Origin: Mytilus edulis
Lineage: Eukaryota > Mollusca > Bivalvia > Mytilida > Mytilidae
NCBI RefSeq assembly: GCF_963676685.1
Contig: NC_092350.1
Span: 66,891,674-66,955,673 of the forward strand
Reading direction: 5' to 3'
Length of the DNA: 64,000 nt
Shown: positions 23,004 through 33,905 of the stretch, piece after piece
Layout of the letters: every line of letters begins with the position of its first letter
Numbering within the stretch: the first letter of the stretch is position 1
Notes under the pieces: model-generated
What the model was told of the DNA's origin: nothing
Seen by the model: the letters and a program-made list of their open reading frames with translations, nothing else
The model's database searches: none
Translations under genes and position numbers: made by a program

Positions 23004-24275
23004 CGTTCGCCGTTATTTGTGATTTTCTTTTGGATTAAAAAGTAAAATCACAAAAATACTGAACTTAGAGGAAGATCAATTGGGAAAGTCCATAATCACA
23101 TGGCAAAATCAAATAACAAAACGCATCAAAAACGAATGGACAAAAACTGTCATATTCCTGACTTGGTACAGGCATTTTCAAATGTAGAAAATGGTGGATT
23201 AAACCTGGTTCTATAGCGCTAACACTCTCACTTAAATGACAGTCTCATCAATTTCCGATATTTTTACATTGATGCGTTAAATAAACAGACACAATACATA
23301 TAATAGTCAAAATATGGATACATCAGTCATCATCGTTTAACAATTTTAAAAGGAACAATTTAACAGAACACAAAAACATCTACTATCTACGAACACATTT
23401 ATTGATTTGAGTGTCTGACGTCAGAAAATTTTATATGTCACATAAATTTGTCGTTCAATGTACGTACAAACAATTTTAAAATTTTCATGGGAATGTTAGC
23501 ATACAGGGTTAAAAAATCAAAAGTATGCAAGAATAAATTTAAGAAATAGACCGAGATTTAAACTAGTCCAAAAGTTATATATAGAATTTATAAGAATCCA
23601 AAAATAGTTAATTCCACTACGCGATTGAATGATTTTGACGTTTGTGGTTCAACGTATATTGTAATTCATAATAGAAATATATCATAATGACATATAAAAA
23701 GAACAATATCATACTGACGGGATCTTTTAAAGTACAGAGTCACGTTATAAGAACAAAAGAAATACAAAAAGTCGCAAATACAAAACAAACCACAAAAAAA
23801 TGAAAGTCGATACAAACACATTGACGAGATGTATAAGTACCGAGCCACGTGAAACGGAAATCACATGAAACCATTCAACAGTAAAAGTAATATTAATAAT
23901 AGAACAAAGACAAATGAAAGAACTATAAAACACGTTGTTAAGATGATAAACAACATCAGTACGAAGAATCTATACATCAAGACCATCGTGTATTATTTGA
24001 GAAGTTGATACGGAATATTTATCAACAAGGTCTTGGTACCTTCCGATGAACTTTTTTAGAAAAAGAACGAGACGTTCTTTGACATACCCCTGTTTCATCA
24101 ACTTTCTACTCAGACACTGATGACGTATTACAAAGTCTGAGTAGGAGCTGCAAGCTCTTGAATATCGAATAAGTTGGGAAATATATATCCCATATGCAGG
24201 TGAAGTTGGTATATTGCTACTAAGATGGGGGAAATTTATGATTTCAAAATTAAAATCGTCTCGTTTGTCATAGAG
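23004..24275 (-). pseudogene. RT element family C, C-terminus and 3' tail
   Basis: On the minus strand, 24275-23970 is an open frame without a start codon, so it is easy to miss. It reads LYDKRDDFNFEIINFPHLSS, NIPTSPAYGIYISQLIRYSR, ACSSYSDF and LKKFIGRYQDLVDKYSVS to TAG at 23972-23970. This is the same C-terminal block as in families A and B (YDKRDDFSFP, AYGVYISQLIRYSRAC), so the three are related RT families. The catalytic part upstream is lost. The non-coding tail runs on to about 23004 and contains CCTGACTTGGTACAGG at 23157-23172. Confidence 0.8.
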
Positions 24276-24769
24276 TTAAATTTCCTTTGAAAGTACTCTA
24301 CGGAATTAATTCATATGTGTCAGAAACTTACCGGGGATGAGTTGTAACGTGTACATGCTTTTAAGATTAATCAGATACATAATATGTATATACTTCCTGT
24401 TTGCTTTTTTCGTCACACATTTCACCAACACTATACTCGATTTAATTAATTGACTTCATGTCTGGTCAGTAGCAGTTTGCTTACTGCCTGTTTTTGATTA
24501 CGACTGAGGATAATAACGTTTACCACAAAAACGTGTGTATTCTTACTTATTTGATACATCTTGTTTGGCGTTATCCACCTGTTGCCATAAACTCACTCCA
24601 GACTAGTTCTGTTATGAGTTATGAATAACGCTTTTGTATAGCTGTACATTTGTAAACTTCAAGTATCTGTACATGTAAACTCTAAGACTGTTTTGTCAAA
24701 TCTTTTTCTCAATTTCTCCGTTTTAATTTCCGATATTTCAGATATTATTCAAAAATATATGATCAAGCT

Positions 24770-24870
24770 TAAAAAACTGATATTTCATGCAGCAATAGTT
24801 ATCAAAGGTATCAGGATTATAATTGAGTACGCCAGACGCGCGTTTCGTTTACATAAGATTCATTCAAATG
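24770..24870 (-). repeat. short interspersed repeat, GTCACTGATGAGTC family, partial inverted copy
   Basis: Retains the right end of the family on the minus strand: ACGCGCGTCTGGCGTACTCA followed by ATCCTGATACC. The left part is lost. Confidence 0.5.
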
Positions 24871-25089
24871 TCGCAACAAATATAACTGATCTCACGAGAC
24901 ATCTTTGAATACTCTCTCTAATGATGTAGTTTACCAACCCCAAGCAAAAAAAAAAAAACCCCAAACTCTTCATGTTGTATTTGCAAACGACGAGATCATA
25001 CATTTGTAACACAAGCAACTCAATATATAATACAGATTCAAAATACTACAATGTTTATACTGTACTTAACAACAACCATAAAAACACTA

Positions 25090-26072
25090 TTTCTCGAATC
25101 AAACAAAAAACTTAAAGAACTAGCCAAGGAATTTGTTTTTGTTCCGGTTCATAAACCTGATAATACTATTATTATTGTTTGACGTAGTTTTACATTGAGG
25201 TTCTGCAAAAGGAAATCACGAATTCAACAGCATTCGAGCTCACTCAATTTTCAGAAAACGACAACTGTATCAAACATAAACCCAACTTAATTTTTAGCTA
25301 CTTCTTTACAACCAGAACCAAATACAATGAAAAACCCAACTATGCACTGGCTTCCGAAGCTACAGAAAACACCTTACAAATACAGATTTATTTCGTCTTC
25401 AAGCCATTGTTCAACTAATAAATTGTCTATTCGACTAGAATACTGGGTACAATCAGAAACCTGATAATAAATTGTTAAAAATAAGGCCTTTGTAAATATC
25501 GAAATTAATTGCTTTTGGAGTTGGATTTTAAATTTGTTCAAAGTTTTGATTTTTCTACCCTTTATATCACTTTTCCTCATATTCTTAAAAAATAAATTCA
25601 CACGTTTGATTAAATAGGCATTTAAAAAGTCAGAATGCGAATACTTATGTTCAAACTCTTTTAGGTCATTTTTTATTAGCAACAAACATAAAAACTGTGT
25701 AAATTGGACATGCTTTGATAATATATCATTCTGCCTTTGAATTTCTACTAGATAACTTCGCTATGGAGATTCCGTATATCGTCAAGTTATCGGAATTCCA
25801 ATGAGGACTAACTGTGCACCACTTATTGCGGACCTATTTTTTGTATTGTTACGAGTTACAATTGATGACTAAAATCAGGAAATACCCATCGAAACAACAT
25901 CTGATACAAAAATTGAACAATACTTTTAGATTTTTTGATAATGTATTGGCTCTCTATAATGAAGACTTCAGTATGTATACTTAAGAAATTTATCCTGTTG
26001 AACTTACTTTGAATAAAGCTAATTCTAAAAATCTTGATATCTATATCATTAACGAGAAGCTTAATACAAAGA
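25090..26072 (+). pseudogene. Penelope-like RT, family A copy 2, part 1
   Basis: More complete at its 5' end than copy 1 but more decayed. It starts near 25105 with LKELAKEFVFVP and DNTIIIV, then LPKLQKTPYKYRFISSS at about 25350. The KSECEYLC-like block follows (25625), then YRQVIGIP.RTNCAPLIADL (25770-25840, with GMGT altered to a stop-bearing version). Motif C reads FFDN instead of YMDD near 25937, so both catalytic aspartates are not kept. Several stops occur. It breaks after the codons for INEKLNT at 26072, where a MITE-like element is inserted, and resumes at 26653. Confidence 0.75.
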
Positions 26073-26652
26073 GGAGTAAATTCGATAGGGGCCAAATATG
26101 GCCCCTATTATTAAGTTCAATTTTATGAGATAAAATATGTTTTAAGCTGACTTAAAGACATGTGAGAAAGTAATATGGGACTATTTCTGTCAATTCTTTT
26201 TTTAAAGCGTTCATTCTAATCTTACATCCCAATTTTGTCAAAATAAGGGATTTTGGCTAAATTTGACAAATTCAGCCAGATTTCAGCAAAATAGAGAACC
26301 AGAAAACATAGAGCGCAGGCGCCGACAAAATAAATATTCAAGGTGGACATGTAAAATGTCATAACAAACGTTATTTTCGAAGATCTTTTTTGTCGACGTA
26401 TGCGCTCTATGTTTCCTGTCCAATAATCAATAGAAATTTAGCCATTATCACTGATTTTTCGTGGAAAATCAAAACAAGTACTATTTGTGACGTCATTAAT
26501 AAAACGCAGGAACGTATATTGTCAAAAAATAGACTTATTTTCTATCTAGTCACTGTATTAGCTATGATTCATTGTAATATTGGTCAATAAATTCTTATTT
26601 TAGATTTAAGCTAAACAAGGGGGCCACTGTATGGCCTTATCGAACCTTCTCC
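26073..26652. mobile_element. MITE-like element, about 580 bp, nested in RT family A copy 2
   Basis: It splits the RT reading frame exactly between the codons for KLNT and YDKRDDF, which are adjacent in copy 1. Imperfect terminal inverted repeats of about 33 bp are visible: GGAGTAAATTCGATAGGGGC at the left, and the inverted form GGAGAAGGTTCGATAAGGCC at the right, each running into TGGCCCC. An internal inverted pair around AACATAGAGCGCAGGCG (26304-26320) and CGTATGCGCTCTATGTT (26397-26413) makes the centre foldback-like. No transposase is present. No clear target duplication could be read. Confidence 0.75.
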
Positions 26653-27737
26653 TTTATGATAAAAGAGATGATTTTTCATTTCCTATCGTTGATTATTCAT
26701 TTTTAGATTGTGACGTTCCCTTGTCAACATCTTATGGTGTTTATATATCTCAACTTGTACGATTCGCTCGTGTTTGTAACAATGTATCAGATTTATGCGA
26801 GAGAAATGTATGTATTACTGAAAAATTAGTACATTAAGGGTTTCGATATCACAAACTAGTCAAAACATTTACTAAATTTTATCATCGGTACAAGGACATC
26901 ATTCGTAAATATAACTCAACATGCAGACATCTTATACGTTCAGGTATTTCTCATCCAATCTTTTATGGTAATATTCTTTACAAAGGCCAAAAATGTCAGT
27001 ATTCACCTCAAAAGGTATCAAAACCTTTAAACAGACTTATTAAGAAGTGATATACATGTAGTTACGATACTGTTGTCAGGTCATTAAAGATTGCAGATTT
27101 TGGCTTTAATATAAATTTACTTATAGGGTCTTTGCATCGGAATTACACACATATATTCTAATACCAGTTGTTGCCATGACATCGGTTATGTTCCTCTCAT
27201 ATATTTTATGATGGTATGATACTAAACCCCTAACGGGAGGTACATGTATTGTGCTTGATATTCATATGATGAAGACATAATCTTTCAATCAGTTTAATTG
27301 AGGTCTTGAGCTGGAATGTCAGTAACTGCCAGTAGTCATTAGTTATTTATGTATTATTGTCATTTTGTTTCTTTTCTTTTTGTATCTTTTCTGACATCGG
27401 ATTCGGACTTCTCTTGAACTGGGTTTTACTGTGCGTACTGTTAGTATGGGGTACAGGGGTAGGTTTGAGATCTCAAAAACATGTTCAGCCCCGTCGCATT
27501 TTTTAGTCTTGTACGCTTTTTAATTTTAGTTTCTTGTGTAGATTTCGGAGTTTAGTATCACGTCTAATCTAATTGAACTAGTATACGTATTTGTTTATGT
27601 CCAGCTGAAGGACGCCTCCGGATGCGGAAGTTTCTCGCTTTATTGAAGACCAATTGGTAGCATTCGGCTGTTATCTGCTTTATGGTTTGGTTGTTGTCTC
27701 TCTGACACATTCCCTATTTTCATTCTCAATGTTATGT
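26653..27737 (+). pseudogene. Penelope-like RT, family A copy 2, part 2, with 3' tail
   Basis: Resumes with YDKRDDFSFPIVDYSFL, YGVYISQLVRFARVCNN and ERNVCITEKLVH, then TAA at 26835. Reading through gives FYGNILYKGQKCQYS and VVRSLKIADFG up to about 27150. The 3' tail follows to about 27737 (GACGCCTCCGGATGCG, TTGTCTCTCTGACACATTCC). It matches copy 1 (16350-17497) along its length but lacks the CCAAGTCAGG region because of a deletion near 27505. Confidence 0.8.
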
Positions 27738-27745
27738 ACACTGTA

Positions 27746-28183
27746 TGTAAGTGTTGTTTAATATGATGTTGAATTAATTATGTTTATTAAGATATTTAGG
27801 TTTCAATGCTATATTGAATACATTTTCAATTATAGATTGTTGCTCAAATTTCTAGCCTGGGAAATGGCTGTTGTTAAAACATTTTCTTAATTGATGAAAA
27901 GCAATAAATAGATACAAAATATAGGTGTAGGTTAGTTAAAACTTGGTCGTGTATGGTTCAGACTAGGTTGAGCATGGTTCTCATTAGGTTGAGTATGGAT
28001 CAGACACGTATAAAATGTTTAAGTACTGGTCTTGTAAAAGTTCAGACTGTTAAGTATGGTTCTGACTACAGTCGAATATCATCACGTTAATTTCAAACCA
28101 ATTTAGACTGGTCGAGTAAAAATCAGTACAGTTGGGAACATATATAGGCCATTTTAGACTTTTATTGGTTTGTAATTCGTTTG
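27746..28183 (+). repeat. dispersed repeat with internal 20-bp minisatellite, copy 2
   Basis: Same architecture and orientation as 11958-12397: CTATATTGAATACATTTTC on the left, three to four degenerate GGTTCAGACTAGGTTGAG units at 27950-28010, and GGCCATTTTAGACTTTTATT on the right. It directly follows the tail of RT family A copy 2. Confidence 0.75.
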
Positions 28184-28315
28184 ACTGTAATGTTTATTAT
28201 TCAAGATATGTTATATTATTTTTGTTATTGTTTTGAACATTATAATTGATGGATAGAAGGTGAAAGAAGCAAAAATAGTAATAATAAAAATTATGTGTAT
28301 ATACCTGGAAAAAGA

Positions 28316-28545
28316 TGTGATAAGATTGCCAATGAGACAACTCCTCACAAGAGACCAAAATGACGCAGAAATTAACAACTATAGGTTGTCAATGTACGGC
28401 CTTTAACCATTAGCAAATTCAATACCTCATTGCCTGCTATAAAAGGACCCTAAATTATCTCAGAAGTTCATTCAATCGTGTCAAACGAGAAAAGTACTTG
28501 CCTAATTTACGTACATAGAAAATGAACAAAAAACAAATATGTATA
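28316..28545 (+). repeat. dispersed repeat, CAATGAGACA family, copy 2
   Basis: Contains TTGCCAATGAGACAACTCCT, GACGCAGAAATTAACAACTA, TGTACGGCC and, at the end, AAATGAACAAAAAACAAATA. It is the best match to the copy at 30-345. It lies about 400 bp upstream of the glucosidase start codon. Confidence 0.75.
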
Positions 28546-28789
28546 ACAACACATTTTACACATTTTAAGTGTTATCTTTAATCATGTTTTAAGCTAAAAT
28601 AGATTACAAAAAATAAGCAGATTGAATAAGATGAATAAAAAGATCTACAAAATTTAAAAAAAAAATCATTGATTGACTCCATGTATCTATGAAAAATTGA
28701 TAACATTTCCTAAACTTCGACCCACATTTTTGGTTGCACTCGGTTTAAATTCTTTAATTGATAGTAAACTGAAACAAATTGCTCGATGC

Positions 28790-28850
28790 GTCTTACGTCA
28801 CACGCTGATATATTCCTATAAATATTTTGCAGAGGAATATAAATAGATGT
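28790..28850 (+). promoter_or_regulatory. candidate core promoter region of the glucosidase gene
   Basis: TTACGTCA at 28793-28800 is a CRE/ATF-like site, and TATAAAT-type words follow at about 28816 and 28840, 105-165 bp before the start codon. CRE-like elements are common in many promoters, and AT-rich DNA gives TATA words by chance, so this is suggestive only. Confidence 0.25.
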
Positions 28851-28956
28851 GAAAAACTATATTTAGAGGATTGGATAACAGGTATCAACATTGTGTAGTT
28901 TTGGTTGCAAAATATAGATCCACGAGTTAAAACAAGCATTCTATAATTCAACAGAC

Positions 28957-29592
28957 ATGCAACATCCGTCACGAGACTCTAAATTGGAACCTGCTAGTCC
29001 ATCATGTCAATCGGATGAGTATAACTCTTACAATGAAAGTGACTCTGAAAATGATATCTGCAAATCATCGGATATTGAAAGAGGAACTAATAAGTCATAT
29101 TCATGGATTATTTTTCCCGTACTTGTTGCTGTTGTTTGTGTAATAGCAAGTTTTTACTATGATGATAATACTGATGTCAATATCAACTACCTTGAAACAA
29201 AAATAGTGTTACCGTTGAATATTTCGAAAATAAGCTCAAACGCAATACCCGAGGATGATATTATTCAGTCTACCTTGTCTGAATCATTTCCTCACAAAAT
29301 GTTTTGGGGGACATACAATGCAAATTTGTATTTTGGATTGAGAACTAGGTCACCTAATTCACCTGTTGTTGGGCTTATGTGGATTGAACATTTCAAAAAA
29401 AAGGCAAAGATCCGACACTGGTGTGATCAAGCAGATGATATTCTCAATTATGGATGGATAAAACATGATGGAATGAACTTCGGTGTTCAAGAGATAAGGG
29501 AGAAGGATTTTAACCTCACTACTTCATTTGTTAAACGTTCAGGTGGAAGACATGGTGGTGACTGGTCAGCTAGGATTTCAGCCGTATCAAGT
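28957..29592 (+). CDS. MOGS: mannosyl-oligosaccharide glucosidase (glucosidase I), exon 1
   Basis: First coding exon, 212 codons, of ER glucosidase I. This enzyme removes the outermost alpha-1,2-linked glucose from Glc3Man9GlcNAc2 on new glycoproteins, the first trimming step of N-glycan processing. Residues 1-48 are a polar cytosolic tail, and 49-68 (SWIIFPVLVAVVCVIASFYY) are a single signal-anchor helix, giving the type II topology of the family. The lumenal part carries the N-terminal beta-domain signatures MFWGTYNANLYFGLRTRSP, GLMWIEHF, YGWIKHDGMNFG and SFVKRSGGRHGGDW. The donor is AGT|GTAAGC at 29592/29593, phase 0. Without splicing the frame stops six bases later, so splicing is required. 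It joins the exon at 37163, giving about 820 residues. Confidence 0.9.
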
Positions 29593-29959
29593 GTAAGCCT
29601 TTAATACTACATGATAAGAATAACATTTTAGTTGTACACGTTTTCCTTATAGACGGAAACCAACTATTAAAGAAGAATTGATCACACCCTTGAATGCGAA
29701 AATACGCGTTATATCATTATGAAATTAAACCCGTATTTTTTTCTGTTCTATTGCACTAACAAATCCAGATATCAACTGACCTAATATTTATCGTGCTACG
29801 TGACGTCCTTCAAATTTATCAATCAAGATCAAAATGTGTGTACAAATATACCGATGTTGTGTCATGGATCGATAACCCATATATTATCTTTTAAATTGAA
29901 GATAAATAAAGTGTTTGCAGGGGAATGACAATTCATTTGTTAATTTATATAGATTTATT

Positions 29960-30880
29960 TAAGACTCAAATGAAACGAGTGATTGGTGCAAAATAATGTT
30001 TATCCAATTCTTGAACTAATGCATAAAATTGAGAATGGAAATGGGGAATGTGCCAAAGAGACAACAACCCGACCATAGAAAAAAATAACAGCAGAAGGTC
30101 ACCAACAGGTCTTCAATGTAGCGAGAAATTCCCGCACCCGGAGGTGTCCTTCAGCTGGCCCCTAAACAAATATATACTAGTTCAGTGATAATGAACGCCA
30201 TACTAATTTCCAAATTGTACACAAGAAACAAAAATTAAAATAAAACAAGACTAACAAAGGCCAGAGGCTCCTGACTTGGGATAGGCGCAAAAATGCGGCG
30301 GGGTTAAACATGTTTGTAAGATCTCAACCCTCCCCGTATACCTCTAGCCAATGTAGAAAAGTAAACGCATAACAATACGCACATTAAAATTCAGTTCAAG
30401 AGAAGTCCGAGTCTGATGTCAGAAGATGTAACCAAAGAAAATAAACAAAATGACAATAATACAGAAATAACAACAGACTACTAGCCGTTAACTGACATGC
30501 CAGCTATGTACATATCATAAACTTCGTTTCCTTTGCACGATTTTATCCTTTTTTCGCAAAGATATCGTATAAACGTCAGGTTTTTTCTTCTTTCTGTTTG
30601 TTATGATTTTACAAATATGGCAGCTCATTAATTGCCGTGTTTTGAAGCCAACGTTTACCGATTGTCACCTTATAGTAAACAATCAACAAAGAAGCAATGA
30701 TATTGAGAACGTGTATAACATATACAATCAGATAATAGTTTATTGTAATGACAGGTCCACGCGATCACCGGATTTTTACGAGAGGGTAACGCTAAGGTCA
30801 CTTACATAAACAGAAAACATGTCGGCGAATGCCTCCTGGAAGCAAGCAATTAAAATAAAGTAAACTTCTTCTAAATATGT
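29960..30880 (+). repeat. dispersed repeat E, copy 1, split by an RT family A tail
   Basis: The left part (29960-30025) has GAAACGAGTGATTGGTG and CTTGAACTAATGCATAAA. The right part (30506-30880) has TTTTGAAGCCAACGTTTACC, ATCAACAAAGAAGCA and ATGTCGGCGAATGCCTCCTGG. Both halves match one continuous repeat at 63180-63975. The intervening 480 bp is a separate insertion. Confidence 0.7.
30026..30505 (-). mobile_element. 5'-truncated 3' tail of RT family A, inverted, inside repeat E
   Basis: This is the reverse complement of 16995-17497, with the same landmarks: GGAATGTGCCAAAGAGACAA, GGTCTTCAATGTAGCGAG, CTCAACCCTCCCCGTATACC and AAGTCCGAGTCTGATGTCAG. It is a solo, tail-only insertion in the glucosidase intron, with no RT coding sequence. 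Confidence 0.85.
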
Positions 30881-31119
30881 ACAAATATTGTTTGGTCATA
30901 CCTATTACAACCATTTAATAGTTGTTTTTCTTCTGAGATACATCAAAAGGGTAACATTATTGACAACCTTTTAATAGTGAAATGTTTTTCAATTAATTAC
31001 TACAACATATTGTTGTCTTGTTTATGAATTAGGATATTTATCATGCCCCCTTCCTGATATGTCATTTTTGAATAGTCATTTTTGGGACCTTTGATAACTT
31101 GCTGTTTGATGTTGACAGG

Positions 31120-31218
31120 GACTCCGTGTTGAAGACCACAATTTGACCCATAGAGGTTTACTTTTACCAATTGTGACTTAGACTAAGAGTTGTCTCATTG
31201 GCTCTCATACAGCATCTT
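31120..31218 (-). repeat. dispersed repeat, CAATGAGACA family, inverted partial copy
   Basis: On the minus strand it reads GAGAGCCAATGAGACAACTC, AAAGTAAACCTCTATGGGTC and CTTCAACACGGAGTCC. This is the same subtype as the copy at 33716. Confidence 0.6.
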
Positions 31219-32249
31219 GTTATATCCATGGATTGATTTTGTAACATAGTATATGATTTTGGGTTATTCCTTTCATTATCCACATCACTCTAAGCTCATA
31301 TCAGCATATCAACTTGGCAACTTTGATGCATCTTTATACAGTGCTCAAATGAGACGGGTCAATACAGCTAACATTTTTTGTTTACTTTACGAATTGTCTG
31401 TAGGTATCTTTATTTTATTAGCTAAAGACAAGAACAAGTGACATACTTATTTTTGTTTGTCGTACTCTAATCTTTTGAAAAATACTTCTCAGTTATTTGC
31501 ACTGAAATATCTATCATTATTCGATAATCAACAACAGCATTAAACAAAATATTGTTTTATATTAAATTATATTTTTGGTTGTAGCATTTAGATTGAGCAG
31601 CTCATTTTATTTTAACAAAGAAAAAAATATAACAGTAAAAACCCAAAAATATTTGAAACAGGAAGTATGATTTTTAATAACTTTATATTTTAGACTAAGA
31701 CAATGAAAAAAGTACGATTAAAGTAAGTGTAGTTATTCATTGTAATATACTCTTATCAACATGCTTCTGCAGCTTTTCGACTAAAACAGAATTAACAGCA
31801 GAAGATGTAAAGTATCATATTCAAGCCATAGAGATTCAAGACGTTCTTAAATATTCCACCTTTCGTTTAAAAAAATAGGAATATTCCATAGCGTTCCTTA
31901 ATCATTTAGTAAGAGAGTTCTGTTTCTCGAGTGTCATGGAAGAAAAATTTACGAGCCGATTTCTTATTTCATATGCATCTTTTATGGTTTTGCGTCTTTT
32001 TTTAAGAATAAACTCGTTTGATTTTTGTATATAATTATATATCATAAAGATACGACGATCTTAACAAATAAAATATTCTGTCTTTAAATAGGGGGACAGC
32101 AATAACTGTAAAAACAATCCTTAAATTTACAAGTCCTTTTGCATGTGTGTGTTATACTTGTTGGTTTTAAAACCTTTTTTATCATGTATATCTTTTATAA
32201 AATTTACTATTTGCAAAAGTACAAATAATCCTAAAAAACAAAGATGATC

Positions 32250-32425
32250 TTATCCCAAGCAGAAAACCTAGCCGTATTTGGCACAACTTTTTTGAACTTT
32301 TGGTCCTCAGTTTTGTTCAACTTTGTACTTGTTTTGCCTTTCGAACTTTTGTATCCGGGCGACACTAGTAAGTCTTGTGTGGACAAAACACTCTAGTCCT
32401 GTAATGTTATGTTGTCATTTTAATG
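32250..32425 (+). repeat. short interspersed repeat, GTCACTGATGAGTC family, decayed copy
   Basis: Contains CCTAGCCGTATTTGGCACAA, TTTTGGTCCTCAG, CAACTTTGTACTTGTTTTGCC and GGGCGACACTAGTAAGTCTT in the family order. It confirms that the repeat extends left of its core. Confidence 0.6.
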
Positions 32426-32439
32426 TTATATTTATTATT

Positions 32440-32885
32440 GTAATTAAAGTGGTAGGTTTGACATGCCACAAAACCAAGTTCAACCCACCATTTTTTTCTT
32501 TTAAAAAGTCCTGTAACAAGTCAGGAATATGGCCATTGTTATATTATGGCTCGTTTTTGATTGTGTTACATTTTAACGTTGTGTTTCTGTTGTGTTGTTT
32601 GTTTCGTCTTATTTCTGAGTGTTAATTCACGTTACTATAAGACGTGTCACGGTACTTTTCTATCCCAAATTCATGTATTTAGTTTTGATGTTATATTTGT
32701 AATTTCATCGGGTTTTGTCTGATGCTTAGTTCGTTTCTGTGTGTGTAAAATTTTAATTTTGTGTCGTTGTTCTTCTCTTATATTTAATGCGTTTCCGTCA
32801 GTTTAAGTATGTAACCCGGGTTTGTTTTTCTTCTATCGATGTATGAGTTTCGAACAGCGGTATACTACATTTGCCTGTATTTAGG
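32440..32885 (-). repeat. dispersed repeat, CAGTAGTATACCGCTGTTC family, long inverted copy
   Basis: On the plus strand it reads CCTGTAACAAGTCAGGAATA (32511-32530), AAGACGTGTCACGGTACTTT, ATCCCAAATTCATGTATTTA, then AACAGCGGTATACTAC at about 32857. The last part is the inverse of 15190-15335. The frame of 100 codons at 32323-32622 is incidental. Confidence 0.7.
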
Positions 32886-33574
32886 TATTTAATATTTCAA
32901 AATAAGTAAAATAATTTATTTCGTTTTGTTTACATATCATCATAAATAATTGTTATGTTAATTATAAACCTTATCATTTTCATTTTTATTTATTATCTTT
33001 ACATGAAAATTCACTCAACAGTTCTCAAGAGCGGATAGTTTCAAAAACTAACGAATGTCACCGATTGTGCATATAAGCATGACAACAAGAAATTTTGTTC
33101 AACAAGAGTTTTACAATCACAAAACAAATCCATAAAAAACATAAATTAAGACGTTATTGTATCAAACTATCTATGGATCTTAAATTATTTTCTGACTTTT
33201 GCCAACAACAACTTGTTCTAAGACAGCACTAACTATAAATAGCATAGGTTTTGAAATGTTATTTCTTCAAATTTAGTAAACACATTTTTGGAATTCAATC
33301 ATGGACAAATATATTACATGTTATATCCAATGACGCTTGGAAATTTCAATTAAAACGAAGAATTAATGGCACTCTTATTTATCAATGTTCAACTTATTTA
33401 AAAGTTTGAGCATCTGTATCCTTATGTAACTTACATTTTGTACGTAATGATCCAGAGGTACTTAATTAATGACTTATCGATAGCAATTGTGTATGAAAAA
33501 TAAATAGATATAGGAACCTAGTTGATCTGATAAAGACTTTCAGATTTTTTGGAAGTCAATGTTCTTTATTTATT

Positions 33575-33690
33575 ACAAGTGTTTCTACCTGTTTCTAATC
33601 CAATTGTCGCTGATTAGTCTTTTTTAAGTGTAACGCCAATCTGACTGTTAACATTTTTATCCTTGTTTCGATGAATAGTTTATTTAAATC
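33575..33690 (+). repeat. short interspersed repeat, GTCACTGATGAGTC family, very decayed copy
   Basis: TTGTCGCTGATTAGTCTTTT and ATCCTTGTTTCGATGAATAG correspond to the core and right end of the family. The remainder is barely alignable by eye. Confidence 0.35.
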
Positions 33691-33715
33691 TTTTAACAAC
33701 ATAATAGATATAAGA

Positions 33716-33905
33716 AAATGTGGTTTAAGTAAGTGCCAATGAGACTACTCTCCATTTAAGTGACAATGAGACTACTCTCCATTTAAGTGACAATATATAA
33801 AATTAAACCATCATAGGTCAAAGTACAGTTTTCAAGACGGAGACTTGGCTCACACCGAACAGCAAGCTATAAAGTGCCCTGAAATTACTAGTGTAAAACT
33901 ATTAT
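33716..33905 (+). repeat. CAATGAGACA-family repeat with a 27-bp tandem duplication
   Basis: AAGTGACAATGAGACTACTC followed by TCCATTT forms a 27-bp unit repeated about 2.3 times at 33731-33792. After that come CATCATAGGTCAAAGTACAG and CACACCGAACAGCAAGCTAT, normal right-hand landmarks of the family. Confidence 0.65.

Noticed and set aside
32323-32622. 100-codon hydrophobic frame
   Set aside because: It spans the junction of two dispersed non-coding repeats, read in either orientation elsewhere in the window.
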